Source of the DNA: Rufibacter tibetensis
GTDB lineage: Bacteria > Bacteroidota > Bacteroidia > Cytophagales > Hymenobacteraceae
Direction: 5' to 3'
DNA length: 64,000 nucleotides
Assembly (NCBI RefSeq): GCF_001310085.1
Contig: NZ_CP012643.1
Coordinates: 4,470,001 to 4,534,000, forward strand
Part shown: in pieces, positions 26,784 to 34,978 of the stretch
Position numbering within the stretch: the first letter of the stretch is position 1
Layout: each line of letters opens with the position of its first letter
Translations under genes and position numbers: made by a program
The notes under the pieces: model-generated
What the model was told of the DNA's origin: nothing
Seen by the model: only the letters and a program-made list of their open reading frames with translations
The model's database searches: none

Positions 26784-28166
26784 ATGTACAGATCAGAGTG
26801 TATTGGTAAATGCAAAGTGTTACTGCTTGTAGGAGCGCTGGTGTTTAACGGCTGTTATTCAAAAAAGGACAAACAGGAAGCTGCCACTCCTGAAACTACT
26901 CAAGCACCTGCACAAACCCCATCCACAAAGGAAACTGCACAAGAGACAACTGCTCCGGCGGCAGATGCTGCTTCCACTTCCGCAGCTAGAGTAGATGTTG
27001 ATCTGTACCTGGAGGTATCTAACGGAATGAAGGGGTTCATGCCACCACCTGCCGCTGACAAGGAGCCTACTACGTTTCAGAGCCGTTTAAACAAATTGAT
27101 CTCCGAAGTGCAGGATGGGGTTCATGTGGAAGGCAAGCGCTATTACCTGGCAGGCCAGAATGCGCAAGGCCAACCCGTGTTAGACAGCGTTTCTTATGCA
27201 ACATTGAAGAACACCATCACCAGCGGTATTAAAGCTAATGTGTTAGGCACGCCGTTGCCTCAGCTTTTGCAAGCTGCCCTGGAGAACTCCACCAAAAGAG
27301 GTGCGGTAAGTGTGGTTGTCTCTGACTTTATCCATGGACCTGACCCGAATAATCCTGGCCAGTTCCTTTCCTTAGACTCAGATATCAGAAGCAGCCTGAA
27401 GCAGGCTGAGCATCAAAATTTGGTAGTTGCTGTGTTGGGGGAAGCTTCTCCTTTTTTCGGCAATTATTACCCGGCGGTGAAGAAACCAGCAGTAAAGCAA
27501 ACCCTTAACGGAGAGGAAATTCCTTTCTACATGTGGGTGATTGGCAAACAATCAGAGGTTCAGACCGTCATCAACAAGGTGCTCCGGAATTTACCTGCCC
27601 AGCAGGCATATTTCGGGTTTGGATACCCCAGTGTTCCTTTCTCGGCGGTGCTTAAATCCAATATCTTCCGTCCGGCAGGCGTTGTGTATTGTACCAGCCG
27701 GACCGCAGAAGTGTGTACCAGTGTAAACTTACAGCCACTGAAAGACGAACCCGTTGAGTTTACCATCGGCTTGAACCTGACCGACTTGCCGGCTTCTATG
27801 CAGGAAGTCAAGTTCCTGAAGCAGAACCTGAAGCTGGCCGTTACCGGCGGAAAGGCTTCTATTGGTACAGTAATTGCAGCCTCTGATGAAGTAAAGGCTA
27901 CGCCTGATCTGGCCAAATATACCCACTTTGTGCGGATAAACGTTCCGCAGCTTACCGCAACTACTGGTTCTATTACCCTGCAACTGCCTCAGGTACAGCC
28001 TGCCTGGATCACGCAGTGGTCTACCGCAAATGACAACAATCCGGCGGCGGCTCAACGGAAAACGTACCAGCTAAACAAGATTATTGACGGGGTACAGGCG
28101 CTGTACCGTGACAAAAGTGACAACGTATTTAGTGCCACAATGAAGTTTAACAAAGAAAACAGATAG
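26784..28166 (+). CDS. Lipoprotein with a degenerate vWA-like domain
   Basis: About 460 residues. The ATG at 26784 gives a lipoprotein signal with Cys at residue 24 (LVFNGCYSKKDK); a GTG start at 26757 would add nine residues before it. Residues 30-70 are a Thr/Ala/Pro/Gln linker. Residues 72-85 (VDLYLEVSNGMKGF) resemble the first strand and metal-site loop of a von Willebrand A domain, but the DxSxS motif reads ExSNG. Residues 174-185 (AVSVVVSDFIHG) resemble the later strand with an SD pair. I infer a vWA-like binding domain with a weakened metal site, exposed in the periplasm or on the surface. It is the first gene of the cluster; the next begins two bases after its stop. Confidence 0.7.
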   Translation: MYRSECIGKCKVLLLVGALVFNGCYSKKDKQEAATPETTQAPAQTPSTKETAQETTAPAADAASTSAARVDVDLYLEVSNGMKGFMPPPAADKEPTTFQSRLNKLISEVQDGVHVEGKRYYLAGQNAQGQPVLDSVSYATLKNTITSGIKANVLGTPLPQLLQAALENSTKRGAVSVVVSDFIHGPDPNNPGQFLSLDSDIRSSLKQAEHQNLVVAVLGEASPFFGNYYPAVKKPAVKQTLNGEEIPFYMWVIGKQSEVQTVINKVLRNLPAQQAYFGFGYPSVPFSAVLKSNIFRPAGVVYCTSRTAEVCTSVNLQPLKDEPVEFTIGLNLTDLPASMQEVKFLKQNLKLAVTGGKASIGTVIAASDEVKATPDLAKYTHFVRINVPQLTATTGSITLQLPQVQPAWITQWSTANDNNPAAAQRKTYQLNKIIDGVQALYRDKSDNVFSATMKFNKENR

Positions 28167-28167
28167 A

Positions 28168-28581
28168 ATGATCCAAAATTTCTTCTCCGGGCTGTATGAG
28201 CTTTTTCTGGGCCGTCCCATGCCAGCCAACTACACCAATGATTACCGCGAGGTGGTGTTCCCTAATACCGGTATTCAGCTGTTCCTGATTTCCTTGGCTT
28301 TGGTTCTCCTGTATTATTATGTGTTAAACCGGGCTATGAGCACAGGCTTGTACAAACCAAAGCATTGGGTGATCATGCTCATCATCAATGCTGCCATTGC
28401 CTTCGCAGTTCCTATTATTCAGGTAAACAACAACGGAGTAGAGACACATTCTTATACCTACACCTTTGCCCTGGTAAACGCCATTCTCAGCCTTATTCTA
28501 TTCTTTATATTTTCGCTATTACTCAAAAAAGGATCTGTTCAAGCCTGGACAACTCCTATGAAATGGCCTCATTCTAAATAA
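28168..28581 (+). CDS. Three-helix inner-membrane protein of unknown family
   Basis: A 137-residue protein with three predicted membrane helices at about residues 35-54 (GIQLFLISLALVLLYYYVLN), 67-84 (WVIMLIINAAIAFAVPII) and 99-119 (TFALVNAILSLILFFIFSLL). The loop between helices 2 and 3 (QVNNNGVETHSYTYT) is polar. I do not recognise the family. Its start almost touches the lipoprotein stop and the tubulin-like gene starts four bases after its own stop, so it is tightly coupled to both and probably docks them at the membrane. Confidence 0.75.
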   Translation: MIQNFFSGLYELFLGRPMPANYTNDYREVVFPNTGIQLFLISLALVLLYYYVLNRAMSTGLYKPKHWVIMLIINAAIAFAVPIIQVNNNGVETHSYTYTFALVNAILSLILFFIFSLLLKKGSVQAWTTPMKWPHSK

Positions 28582-28584
28582 ACT

Positions 28585-30036
28585 ATGGCAAAACTTTTTG
28601 TATTCGGAATTGGGGGAACGGGCTCCAGAGTCATCCGCTCTCTGGTGATGCTCATGGCCGCCGGTGTCAAAATCAAGAATTGTGATAAAATAGTGCCCAT
28701 CATCATTGACCCCGACACCCAGAACGGGGACATGAACCGTACCGTGGAGCTTCTGAAAACCTACAAGCACCTGCACGACCAATTGGGCAAGCGGGAGGAA
28801 GGGTTCTTTCATACCAACATCAGCACACTATCAAGCATTGCCGGTGACGGAGCCGCTAAAATCAGAGATTCTTTTGTGTACGACTTTGGGGGAATCAACA
28901 AGCCTTTCAAAGACCACGTGGGCTACAACCAACTGGACATCGACAGCCAAGCCTTGGTTGATTTGCTGTTTACGCCCGAAAACCTGAACAACAGCCTGGA
29001 CGTGGGATTCAGGGGAAGTCCGAATGTGGGCAGCGTGGTGCTCAATGAGATTATCGACTCTCCTGAGATGCGCTTTTTCGCTTCTAACTTCCAGGCGGGT
29101 GATCGTATCTTCTTTGTGAGTTCTATCTTTGGGGGAACGGGTGCCGCTGGTTTCCCGCTTTTGCTCAAAAACTTCAAAGACGTTCATTCTACCTTACCCA
29201 ACGCTTCCAGCCTGAATGCGGCCTTGACGGGAGCCATGGTGGTGTTGCCGTACTTCTCCCTAGAGCAACCAGCGGCAGGAGTAGAGGCCGATTTCATTGA
29301 CTCCAACACCTTCACCACCAAAGCCAAAGACGCGCTTTCTTACTACCAGAACCACTTGCAAGGAGTAAATGCCACGTATTACATTGGTGACACCCCAGAC
29401 AAGCCGCTGGAGAACAACCCCGGCCGGGCAAGTCAGAGAAATGACGCCCACCTGATCGAGTTGCTAAGTGCCCTGTCCATCATTGATTTCATGGACTACA
29501 CAGACAATGACCTCACGGGCAATGCCCTGTTCCATGAGTTTGGATTGCGCGAAGACGTAGATAATGTCCAGTTTACCCATTTTGACCAGGAAACCCGCGA
29601 CCGGGTTGCCAAGCAGTTGATCCGGTTCCATTATTTTGCGAGGTACTACAACAACTATGTGCCCGCAGATGCCCAAGCCGCTTACGCCAAAGGCGTTGAC
29701 CTGAACGGCGCCATGCGTAATGAGCCTATTTTCAAAGAACTAAACAAATTCCTCAGCAGTCCTGAATTTGGCTATGAGTCCTGGTTGAAGGAATTGAGCC
29801 GCATGGAGCGCACCTTCTCGGCCTTTCATCTGAACGAGCCAGACTTTAACCGTATGGTTTCTGATAAACAGGTAGAAACTGGTTTCCTAAACAAAGGCAT
29901 CCACCCTGGCTCCTTCGTGAAAGAACTGAACCGCGCTTCAGAATCCATCTCAGACCGGGAAGCTTTCAAGGCCACCATCAAGGCATTTGAGATTGCCACT
30001 AATAATTTGGTGGAGGACAAACTCAAGTATTCTTAA
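28585..30036 (+). CDS. Tubulin/FtsZ-like GTPase (Tubulin_2-like)
   Basis: A 483-residue cytoplasmic protein with a tubulin-type nucleotide fold. Residues 4-16 hold an N-terminal glycine loop (LFVFGIGGTGSRV). Residues 176-189 carry the signature-like loop FFVSSIFGGTGAAG, where FtsZ has GGGTGTG and tubulins have GGGTGSG. The Asp/Asn-rich stretch around residues 40-52 (IIDPDTQNGDMN) is where FtsZ-like proteins contact the nucleotide. The C-terminal part (about 280-483) is helical and not FtsZ-like, and the FtsZ C-terminal peptide is absent, so this is not the division protein. By family knowledge such proteins bind GTP and may polymerise; this is inference here. Confidence 0.82.
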   Translation: MAKLFVFGIGGTGSRVIRSLVMLMAAGVKIKNCDKIVPIIIDPDTQNGDMNRTVELLKTYKHLHDQLGKREEGFFHTNISTLSSIAGDGAAKIRDSFVYDFGGINKPFKDHVGYNQLDIDSQALVDLLFTPENLNNSLDVGFRGSPNVGSVVLNEIIDSPEMRFFASNFQAGDRIFFVSSIFGGTGAAGFPLLLKNFKDVHSTLPNASSLNAALTGAMVVLPYFSLEQPAAGVEADFIDSNTFTTKAKDALSYYQNHLQGVNATYYIGDTPDKPLENNPGRASQRNDAHLIELLSALSIIDFMDYTDNDLTGNALFHEFGLREDVDNVQFTHFDQETRDRVAKQLIRFHYFARYYNNYVPADAQAAYAKGVDLNGAMRNEPIFKELNKFLSSPEFGYESWLKELSRMERTFSAFHLNEPDFNRMVSDKQVETGFLNKGIHPGSFVKELNRASESISDREAFKATIKAFEIATNNLVEDKLKYS

Positions 30037-30178
30037 CCAACACCTCCGTTCCACTTCTATGGGGAACGAAGAAGAACGTATTCTTCCTTCGGGAAAAGAA
30101 TGAAAGGAGAGAAAGAGAGCCCGCGCATCATTGTTTTAAGCCTCTTTTTCAGAAAACACCTTACAAAAAGATTGATTT

Positions 30179-33100
30179 ATGCCGAAAGTACTTCGACTTC
30201 ATAAAACCGGCTCTAACGTAGAAGGTTGGGCTAAAACAAGCCAGATTACCAGCACCGAGATCAAAGACATGGTAGATGGTGCCGGTGGACGGGCACAGAA
30301 AATTAACGCCTCCATTCCTACGCCTTTCGCTCGCATGCACCTGTTTGAGACAGCGTTTGAATTTGTGAAGCAAGGCGTGACCAGCACCCCCAACAGCATC
30401 TACCATAAGTTTGTAACCCATTTCTGGGATTTATGGGAACTGCTGTACAACCACCAAAGCTATGCACAGGGCGGAAACAAGATCGTGATCCGGCGCTGGA
30501 ACAAGCACCAGCAGCTAGGTGCCATGCAGTCAAACCCTAACACCAACCTGCTGGGCAAGACGCTTGAGTTGTTCATGAACGACAACCGCTTCAGAGGGGT
30601 AGAAGACCTGTTCCTTTTCTATCTGGAGTCTACCAACGCCAGGGGCGAACGCCATCTGCAGTTATTGGGTGGCACATCGCCGCTTACCTTCCTTTTTGTA
30701 TCACCTAACGTGCAGCCTCTGGCCATTAACCGGGCGCAGAACGTGGGCGTGTACTTTGACAACAACTACATTTCTTTGAATGACCGCGAGCGTGATTTCA
30801 AAGAGTACGTGCACAAGCTGTTTGTTTCCAACCCAGATTTCATCAGAGCATTTCCGGCGGTGTACAATGCGTTGGACGAGCATCTGCTGAAAAGCATCAG
30901 CATGTCTGGGGTAGTGGGCCAAAACGCAATTGCCGCTGATTACCTGCCCTTGGTAGACTTACAACAGAACCCGGTTCACGTGGGGCATCTGACGTTCCTG
31001 GTAAAGAAAGACCAGACTGCCGTTACTAGCAGTGATTTGTTCTTGCGTCCAACCAATCCTCTGTTCGGCGGTGACCGGCCCATTGTGTTGAAACCCGATC
31101 TTAGATTGGCTCCGCACGTGAAGTACGTGAACAACCTGGCCTGGCCTGCCAATACCAACGTGGGGTATTCAGATCCAAAAGAAATTCCGGCTCGGTCTTT
31201 ACCTGGTGTTGGTTTCAATTACCCTTACCTTACGGTGAATGACCTCTTGCAGGAAACCATTGTGCAGGTGCCGTATGAAGTGAACACCGACCGGTTCTAT
31301 AGCGGAACAGTACTGTACCAGCCAGGGGTTACTGAGAAAGTGTTCAACTACCTGCTGCCGGTAACCAACCTGTATTTTGAATATTTCACTCCAGAGGACT
31401 TGGCTACGCACCTCACCTTCTACGTGGATGTGAACCATGTACGGGTCACCTTACAGATCCCCACCGAACAGGGAAGTGTAGTATATGAGCGTAGCTACTA
31501 TGACAACCCGTTGAACTCCAAAGACGCCCATGGGCAAATCATCCCCGAGAAAGGTCACATACTGAAATCCAGGGTAGGAGTGGGCGTGTTCCCGTTCTAC
31601 AAGTTCACGGATGCACCTACCTACAATGACTTCTACAAAGTCATGTTGGTGGACGAAGACATTGATCCTTTACTGGTGAATCGGAATCATACTTTGGCTT
31701 TCTTCTCAGGAGGCAGACAACTTGAAGCAGCCGGAGGCATCCTTTCAGCCTCGGTACAGCGCCGCACAAAGAAAAGCAACAGCAGCGCGGGCAGCACCTA
31801 TTATGAAATCAGAGGCACGCACTTTGATTTCGCTGAACTGACGCACGCCGGAGTAGACGTGACCGGCAAAGCCTTGATCGTTCCTAAATTCCAGCAGGTG
31901 CAGCAAGGCATTCAGAACTTCACGTTTGCCATTGACTTCGGTACCTCCAACACGCACATTGCTTATACCTCCGGGTCAAACCAGGCGCCCAAAGAGTTTG
32001 CCATTACGGCCAATGACCAGCAGTTGGTGATGCTGAACAAACCATCAGACGACAGCTCCCTCACAGATTACCAGCGGTTCCATAAACGGGGCTTCGGGCG
32101 TTTGTTTGCGGTGGAGACCTTGCTGAAGCGCGAGTTCATTCCGTTAATCATCGGGTCTGGCGGGTCTTTGTATTCGTTCCCTACCAGAACAGCCACCTGT
32201 GAGTCTATTGATTTTGAGAACCAGATCCCGAGTTTGTTCGGGAACATCAACATCGGGTTCTCCATCAACACCGAGGGCACGCACCAGGACCAGTACAAGC
32301 AGACGTACCACACAGATCTAAAGTGGAGCGAGACGCTTTCTAACACCGGAAAACGACGAATAGAAGCTTTCTTCACTGAGATCATGTTGCTCATCAAGAA
32401 CAAGGTGGTGTTGAATCATGGCAACGTAGCCAATACAAAAGTGGTGTGGTTTGCCCCGTTGAGCTTTGATGATTATTCCCGCAACATGTTCCAGAACGTC
32501 TGGGACGGCGTTTACCACAACATTTTCAAAAACGGCCGCAATACAGCTTGTATCACTGAATCTGTAGCACCGTTCTACTTCCTGTCCAGAACGGGCGCAG
32601 TAGTACCTAGCCAGGATGAAAACCTGATTAACGTAGACATAGGCGGTGGTACCACAGACGTGCTGTTGTTCACTAACCGCAAGCCGTCGCACAGTGCTTC
32701 GTTCCGGTTTGCCGGAAATGACTTGTGGGGAGATGGGTTTGCCTCGGTGAAAACCAGCAAAGACAACGGCTTGCTGCAATATGGTGTGGCCCACGTGCTC
32801 CAGATTCCGCTCACTGAAGAAGGCAAAGAATACAAGAAGTTTCTAGAAACTGCCTTGGATAACCCAGATTTCTCCTCGGCAGACATTACCAGCTTGCTGT
32901 TCAGCTATGACAAAGAGTTGCATTACAGCTCTCAACTGTTACAGGCTAGACAACTGCGCCTGATGTTCTACCTGCACTTCGGGTCGTTAATGTACCACCT
33001 GGCGCAACTGACCCAGCAGATTGGGGCGCAGGTTCCGCGGTACATCTGCTTCAGCGGACAGGGAAGCTTGTACATCAAGTTACTGAGTGCAGGCAATAAC

Positions 33101-33634
33101 CTGTCAAATGTGGAGCGTTATGCCAAAACCATCTTCCGGAAAGTAACCGGGCAAGAGCCACCAGCTAACTTCAAGTTGGTACTGGTAGACAACCCTAAGC
33201 AGGTGACTGCCAACGGTGGGGCCATGGCTTTGGAAGGAGCCAACCTTTCTGACTTGACAGATATTCCGATCATGCGCCCAACAGGTGCGGCTTCTGGGGA
33301 AGATGCTTTGAAACCTGTAAACAAAAGTCAAGTAGCGTCCCCGCTTCGGCAGGAGGTGCTGGCCAATGTCATGAACTGTCTGGAGTTGTTGTTGGATGAC
33401 GCTGACATTGCTCCTCTCATGCGCTCCATGGGCGTAGAGGTAGATCCGCATTGGGTCTTGAATTTCATGCGCAACCACATACAGGACAGCTATACCATGG
33501 TGCTGGAAGAAACCCTCCGCGGACTTTCTGACCGCGAGCTGATTCCCGAGACCATGTTCTTCATGCCTCTGAAGCAATCGTTGTACCTGTTGTCTAAAGA
33601 ATTATACCAGCAACAGGTGGGCGCCTTAGTTTAA
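30179..33634 (+). CDS. Large protein with an actin/Hsp70-type ATPase domain
   Basis: A 1151-residue protein. Residues 1-575 match nothing I recognise; they look globular and soluble and contain many aromatic and Asn residues. Residues about 580-1050 show the actin/Hsp70/FtsA fold: phosphate-1 loop AIDFGTSNTHIAYTSG (Asp 586), phosphate-2 loop NVDIGGGTTDVLLF (Asp 820), and an adenosine-type motif ICFSGQGSLYIKLL (Ser 959-Ser 963) in place of the usual GG. The last 80 residues are a helical tail. It has no signal peptide or membrane segment. It follows the tubulin-like gene by 142 bases, so an actin-like and a tubulin-like nucleotidase are co-encoded. Confidence 0.82.
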   Translation: MPKVLRLHKTGSNVEGWAKTSQITSTEIKDMVDGAGGRAQKINASIPTPFARMHLFETAFEFVKQGVTSTPNSIYHKFVTHFWDLWELLYNHQSYAQGGNKIVIRRWNKHQQLGAMQSNPNTNLLGKTLELFMNDNRFRGVEDLFLFYLESTNARGERHLQLLGGTSPLTFLFVSPNVQPLAINRAQNVGVYFDNNYISLNDRERDFKEYVHKLFVSNPDFIRAFPAVYNALDEHLLKSISMSGVVGQNAIAADYLPLVDLQQNPVHVGHLTFLVKKDQTAVTSSDLFLRPTNPLFGGDRPIVLKPDLRLAPHVKYVNNLAWPANTNVGYSDPKEIPARSLPGVGFNYPYLTVNDLLQETIVQVPYEVNTDRFYSGTVLYQPGVTEKVFNYLLPVTNLYFEYFTPEDLATHLTFYVDVNHVRVTLQIPTEQGSVVYERSYYDNPLNSKDAHGQIIPEKGHILKSRVGVGVFPFYKFTDAPTYNDFYKVMLVDEDIDPLLVNRNHTLAFFSGGRQLEAAGGILSASVQRRTKKSNSSAGSTYYEIRGTHFDFAELTHAGVDVTGKALIVPKFQQVQQGIQNFTFAIDFGTSNTHIAYTSGSNQAPKEFAITANDQQLVMLNKPSDDSSLTDYQRFHKRGFGRLFAVETLLKREFIPLIIGSGGSLYSFPTRTATCESIDFENQIPSLFGNINIGFSINTEGTHQDQYKQTYHTDLKWSETLSNTGKRRIEAFFTEIMLLIKNKVVLNHGNVANTKVVWFAPLSFDDYSRNMFQNVWDGVYHNIFKNGRNTACITESVAPFYFLSRTGAVVPSQDENLINVDIGGGTTDVLLFTNRKPSHSASFRFAGNDLWGDGFASVKTSKDNGLLQYGVAHVLQIPLTEEGKEYKKFLETALDNPDFSSADITSLLFSYDKELHYSSQLLQARQLRLMFYLHFGSLMYHLAQLTQQIGAQVPRYICFSGQGSLYIKLLSAGNNLSNVERYAKTIFRKVTGQEPPANFKLVLVDNPKQVTANGGAMALEGANLSDLTDIPIMRPTGAASGEDALKPVNKSQVASPLRQEVLANVMNCLELLLDDADIAPLMRSMGVEVDPHWVLNFMRNHIQDSYTMVLEETLRGLSDRELIPETMFFMPLKQSLYLLSKELYQQQVGALV

Positions 33635-33642
33635 ATCTACAG

Positions 33643-33680
33643 ATGCCTCAGGTACTTTCAATAGAAGGTGCCTGAGGCAT
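33643..33680 (+). terminator. Hairpin terminator inside the cluster, after the actin-like gene
   Basis: Arms 33643-33655 and 33668-33680 pair over 13 bases with one mismatch (core ATGCCTCAGG), followed by TTTTCTC. It lies between the actin-like gene and the next reading frame and contains a GTG (33668) that could be taken for a start codon. It suggests reduced or separate transcription of the downstream genes. Confidence 0.7.
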
Positions 33681-33715
33681 TTTCTCATTCACACTCTTCA
33701 AAAAAATTAAACGGT

Positions 33716-34729
33716 ATGGCTTATGTACCTATCCTTTTAGCAGTTCTGGCCCTAATAGTGGCTGGATTCACCTTTTATAAAGTTAGCGGTTTGGTTTACC
33801 GCATCCACAGCTTGGAAAAGAAAAACCGAGAACTGGAGGCTGGTTTACGGTCTATGGAAAACCTGAACAAACGTACAGGGAAAATCCCGCAGCCAGAAAA
33901 TACCCGTCAGGAGAGAGGGAGCCAGGGACAACCCAATGTCCGGCAGCCCCAACAGCCAAGGGTACAGCAGCAACCACAGGAACCAAGGCAAAAGCAACAA
34001 GGGCAACAACCCGGAAGAGGCCAGCAGCCGCAGGAACCACGCGTTCAGGGCCAACCTCAGCAACAGCGGAATCCGCAGGAGCCAAGGGTGCGGCAGGAAG
34101 GACAACCTCAACAACAGAGACAACCAAGAGAACCCCGCGAGCCCAGAGAAAACCGTCAGCCACAAGAGCCTCGTCAAAAACAAATTCAACCTCCTTTGCA
34201 GAGTGATGGGACCAGCCAGAACCCGCGGGCGCAGCAACAGCCGCAGAGAAGAAACGATAACCGCAGAAGAGAACAAGTAAATGCTCCAGATGGGGAGCAG
34301 GCGTCTTTGGTGCCACCTATTGTTTCTCCCACCTTGGGCAAAGAGATTGTAGGTGACGATCTTCTAAATGAATTAACCCAGCAGGCAGCTCCACAACCAG
34401 AAGCCCCGGTAAGCAGAACCCGGTATGCTATCATTCCTGAAGATGGGGTAATCAAAACGCACCAACTGCAACAACGCCCAGATTCTGACAGCTACCTGGA
34501 GATTGACACTCCCGCGGAAGGAAGCACCAACACCCGCTACCGCTTCAATCTCTCCGGGAACCAAGCTTTTGTCATTTCACAAGGCATGGACCGGCTGGAA
34601 AACGCTTTTTCTTTTGAGAAGCCTTCTAACCGGAAGGTAAGTCAAATCGTCCTTCAGGGTGATGGCGTGCTATCCAGAACCAGCAGTGGCTGGAAAATTC
34701 AAGAAAAAGCGAAAATTGATTTCCGTTAA
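33716..34729 (+). CDS. Single-helix membrane protein with Gln/Pro/Arg-rich linker
   Basis: About 337 residues. The ATG at 33716 places a transmembrane helix at the very start (YVPILLAVLALIVAGFTFYK). A coiled-coil stretch follows (residues 25-52). Residues 58-185 are extremely rich in Gln, Pro, Arg, Glu and Gly in loose repeats around QEPR/QPQ and are surely disordered. Residues about 235-337 form a strand-rich domain (YAIIPEDGVIKTHQLQ; YRFNLSGNQAFVISQGMDR; IVLQGDGVLSRTSSGWKIQ). I do not recognise it. Its orientation could place the linker and C-terminal domain on the cytoplasmic side with the actin- and tubulin-like proteins, but this is not determined. A GTG at 33668 lies within a hairpin and is unlikely to be the start. 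Confidence 0.72.
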   Translation: MAYVPILLAVLALIVAGFTFYKVSGLVYRIHSLEKKNRELEAGLRSMENLNKRTGKIPQPENTRQERGSQGQPNVRQPQQPRVQQQPQEPRQKQQGQQPGRGQQPQEPRVQGQPQQQRNPQEPRVRQEGQPQQQRQPREPREPRENRQPQEPRQKQIQPPLQSDGTSQNPRAQQQPQRRNDNRRREQVNAPDGEQASLVPPIVSPTLGKEIVGDDLLNELTQQAAPQPEAPVSRTRYAIIPEDGVIKTHQLQQRPDSDSYLEIDTPAEGSTNTRYRFNLSGNQAFVISQGMDRLENAFSFEKPSNRKVSQIVLQGDGVLSRTSSGWKIQEKAKIDFR

Positions 34730-34793
34730 TCCTTTGGTTCTATGTTATTCTAAGTACCTAAGTTGTTTCAATTATCAAGCCTAGAAATTGTAG

Positions 34794-34839
34794 GAACCGT
34801 TTTTGGCCTGTTTTGTAGAAGACAGGTTAAAAACGGTTC
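34794..34839 (+). terminator. Hairpin terminator before the stator genes
   Basis: Arms 34794-34804 and 34829-34839 pair perfectly (GAACCGTTTTT), with additional pairing inside (GGCCTGT with ACAGGTT), followed by TTCTGTTATT. It separates the linker-protein gene from the ZorA-like gene. Confidence 0.75.
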
Positions 34840-34978
34840 TTCTGTTATTAACCACAAAAGGTTAAATTAGGCCTTACTTTACCTTTTCTGCCAAAACAAA
34901 TCAAACCCAGGTTCTGGCACTTCCTTAAACCGGAATATCCATAAGCGGGCAGAAACAACCGTTACTATACTACCATCC

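Noticed and set aside
28585..30036. Calling the tubulin-like gene ftsZ
   Set aside because: The C-terminal tail and overall sequence are unlike FtsZ, and no ftsA, mur or other division genes are adjacent.
33845..34316. Long minus-strand frames opposite the Gln/Pro/Arg-rich linker
   Set aside because: They are a mirror of the repetitive codons on the plus strand and have no domain features.
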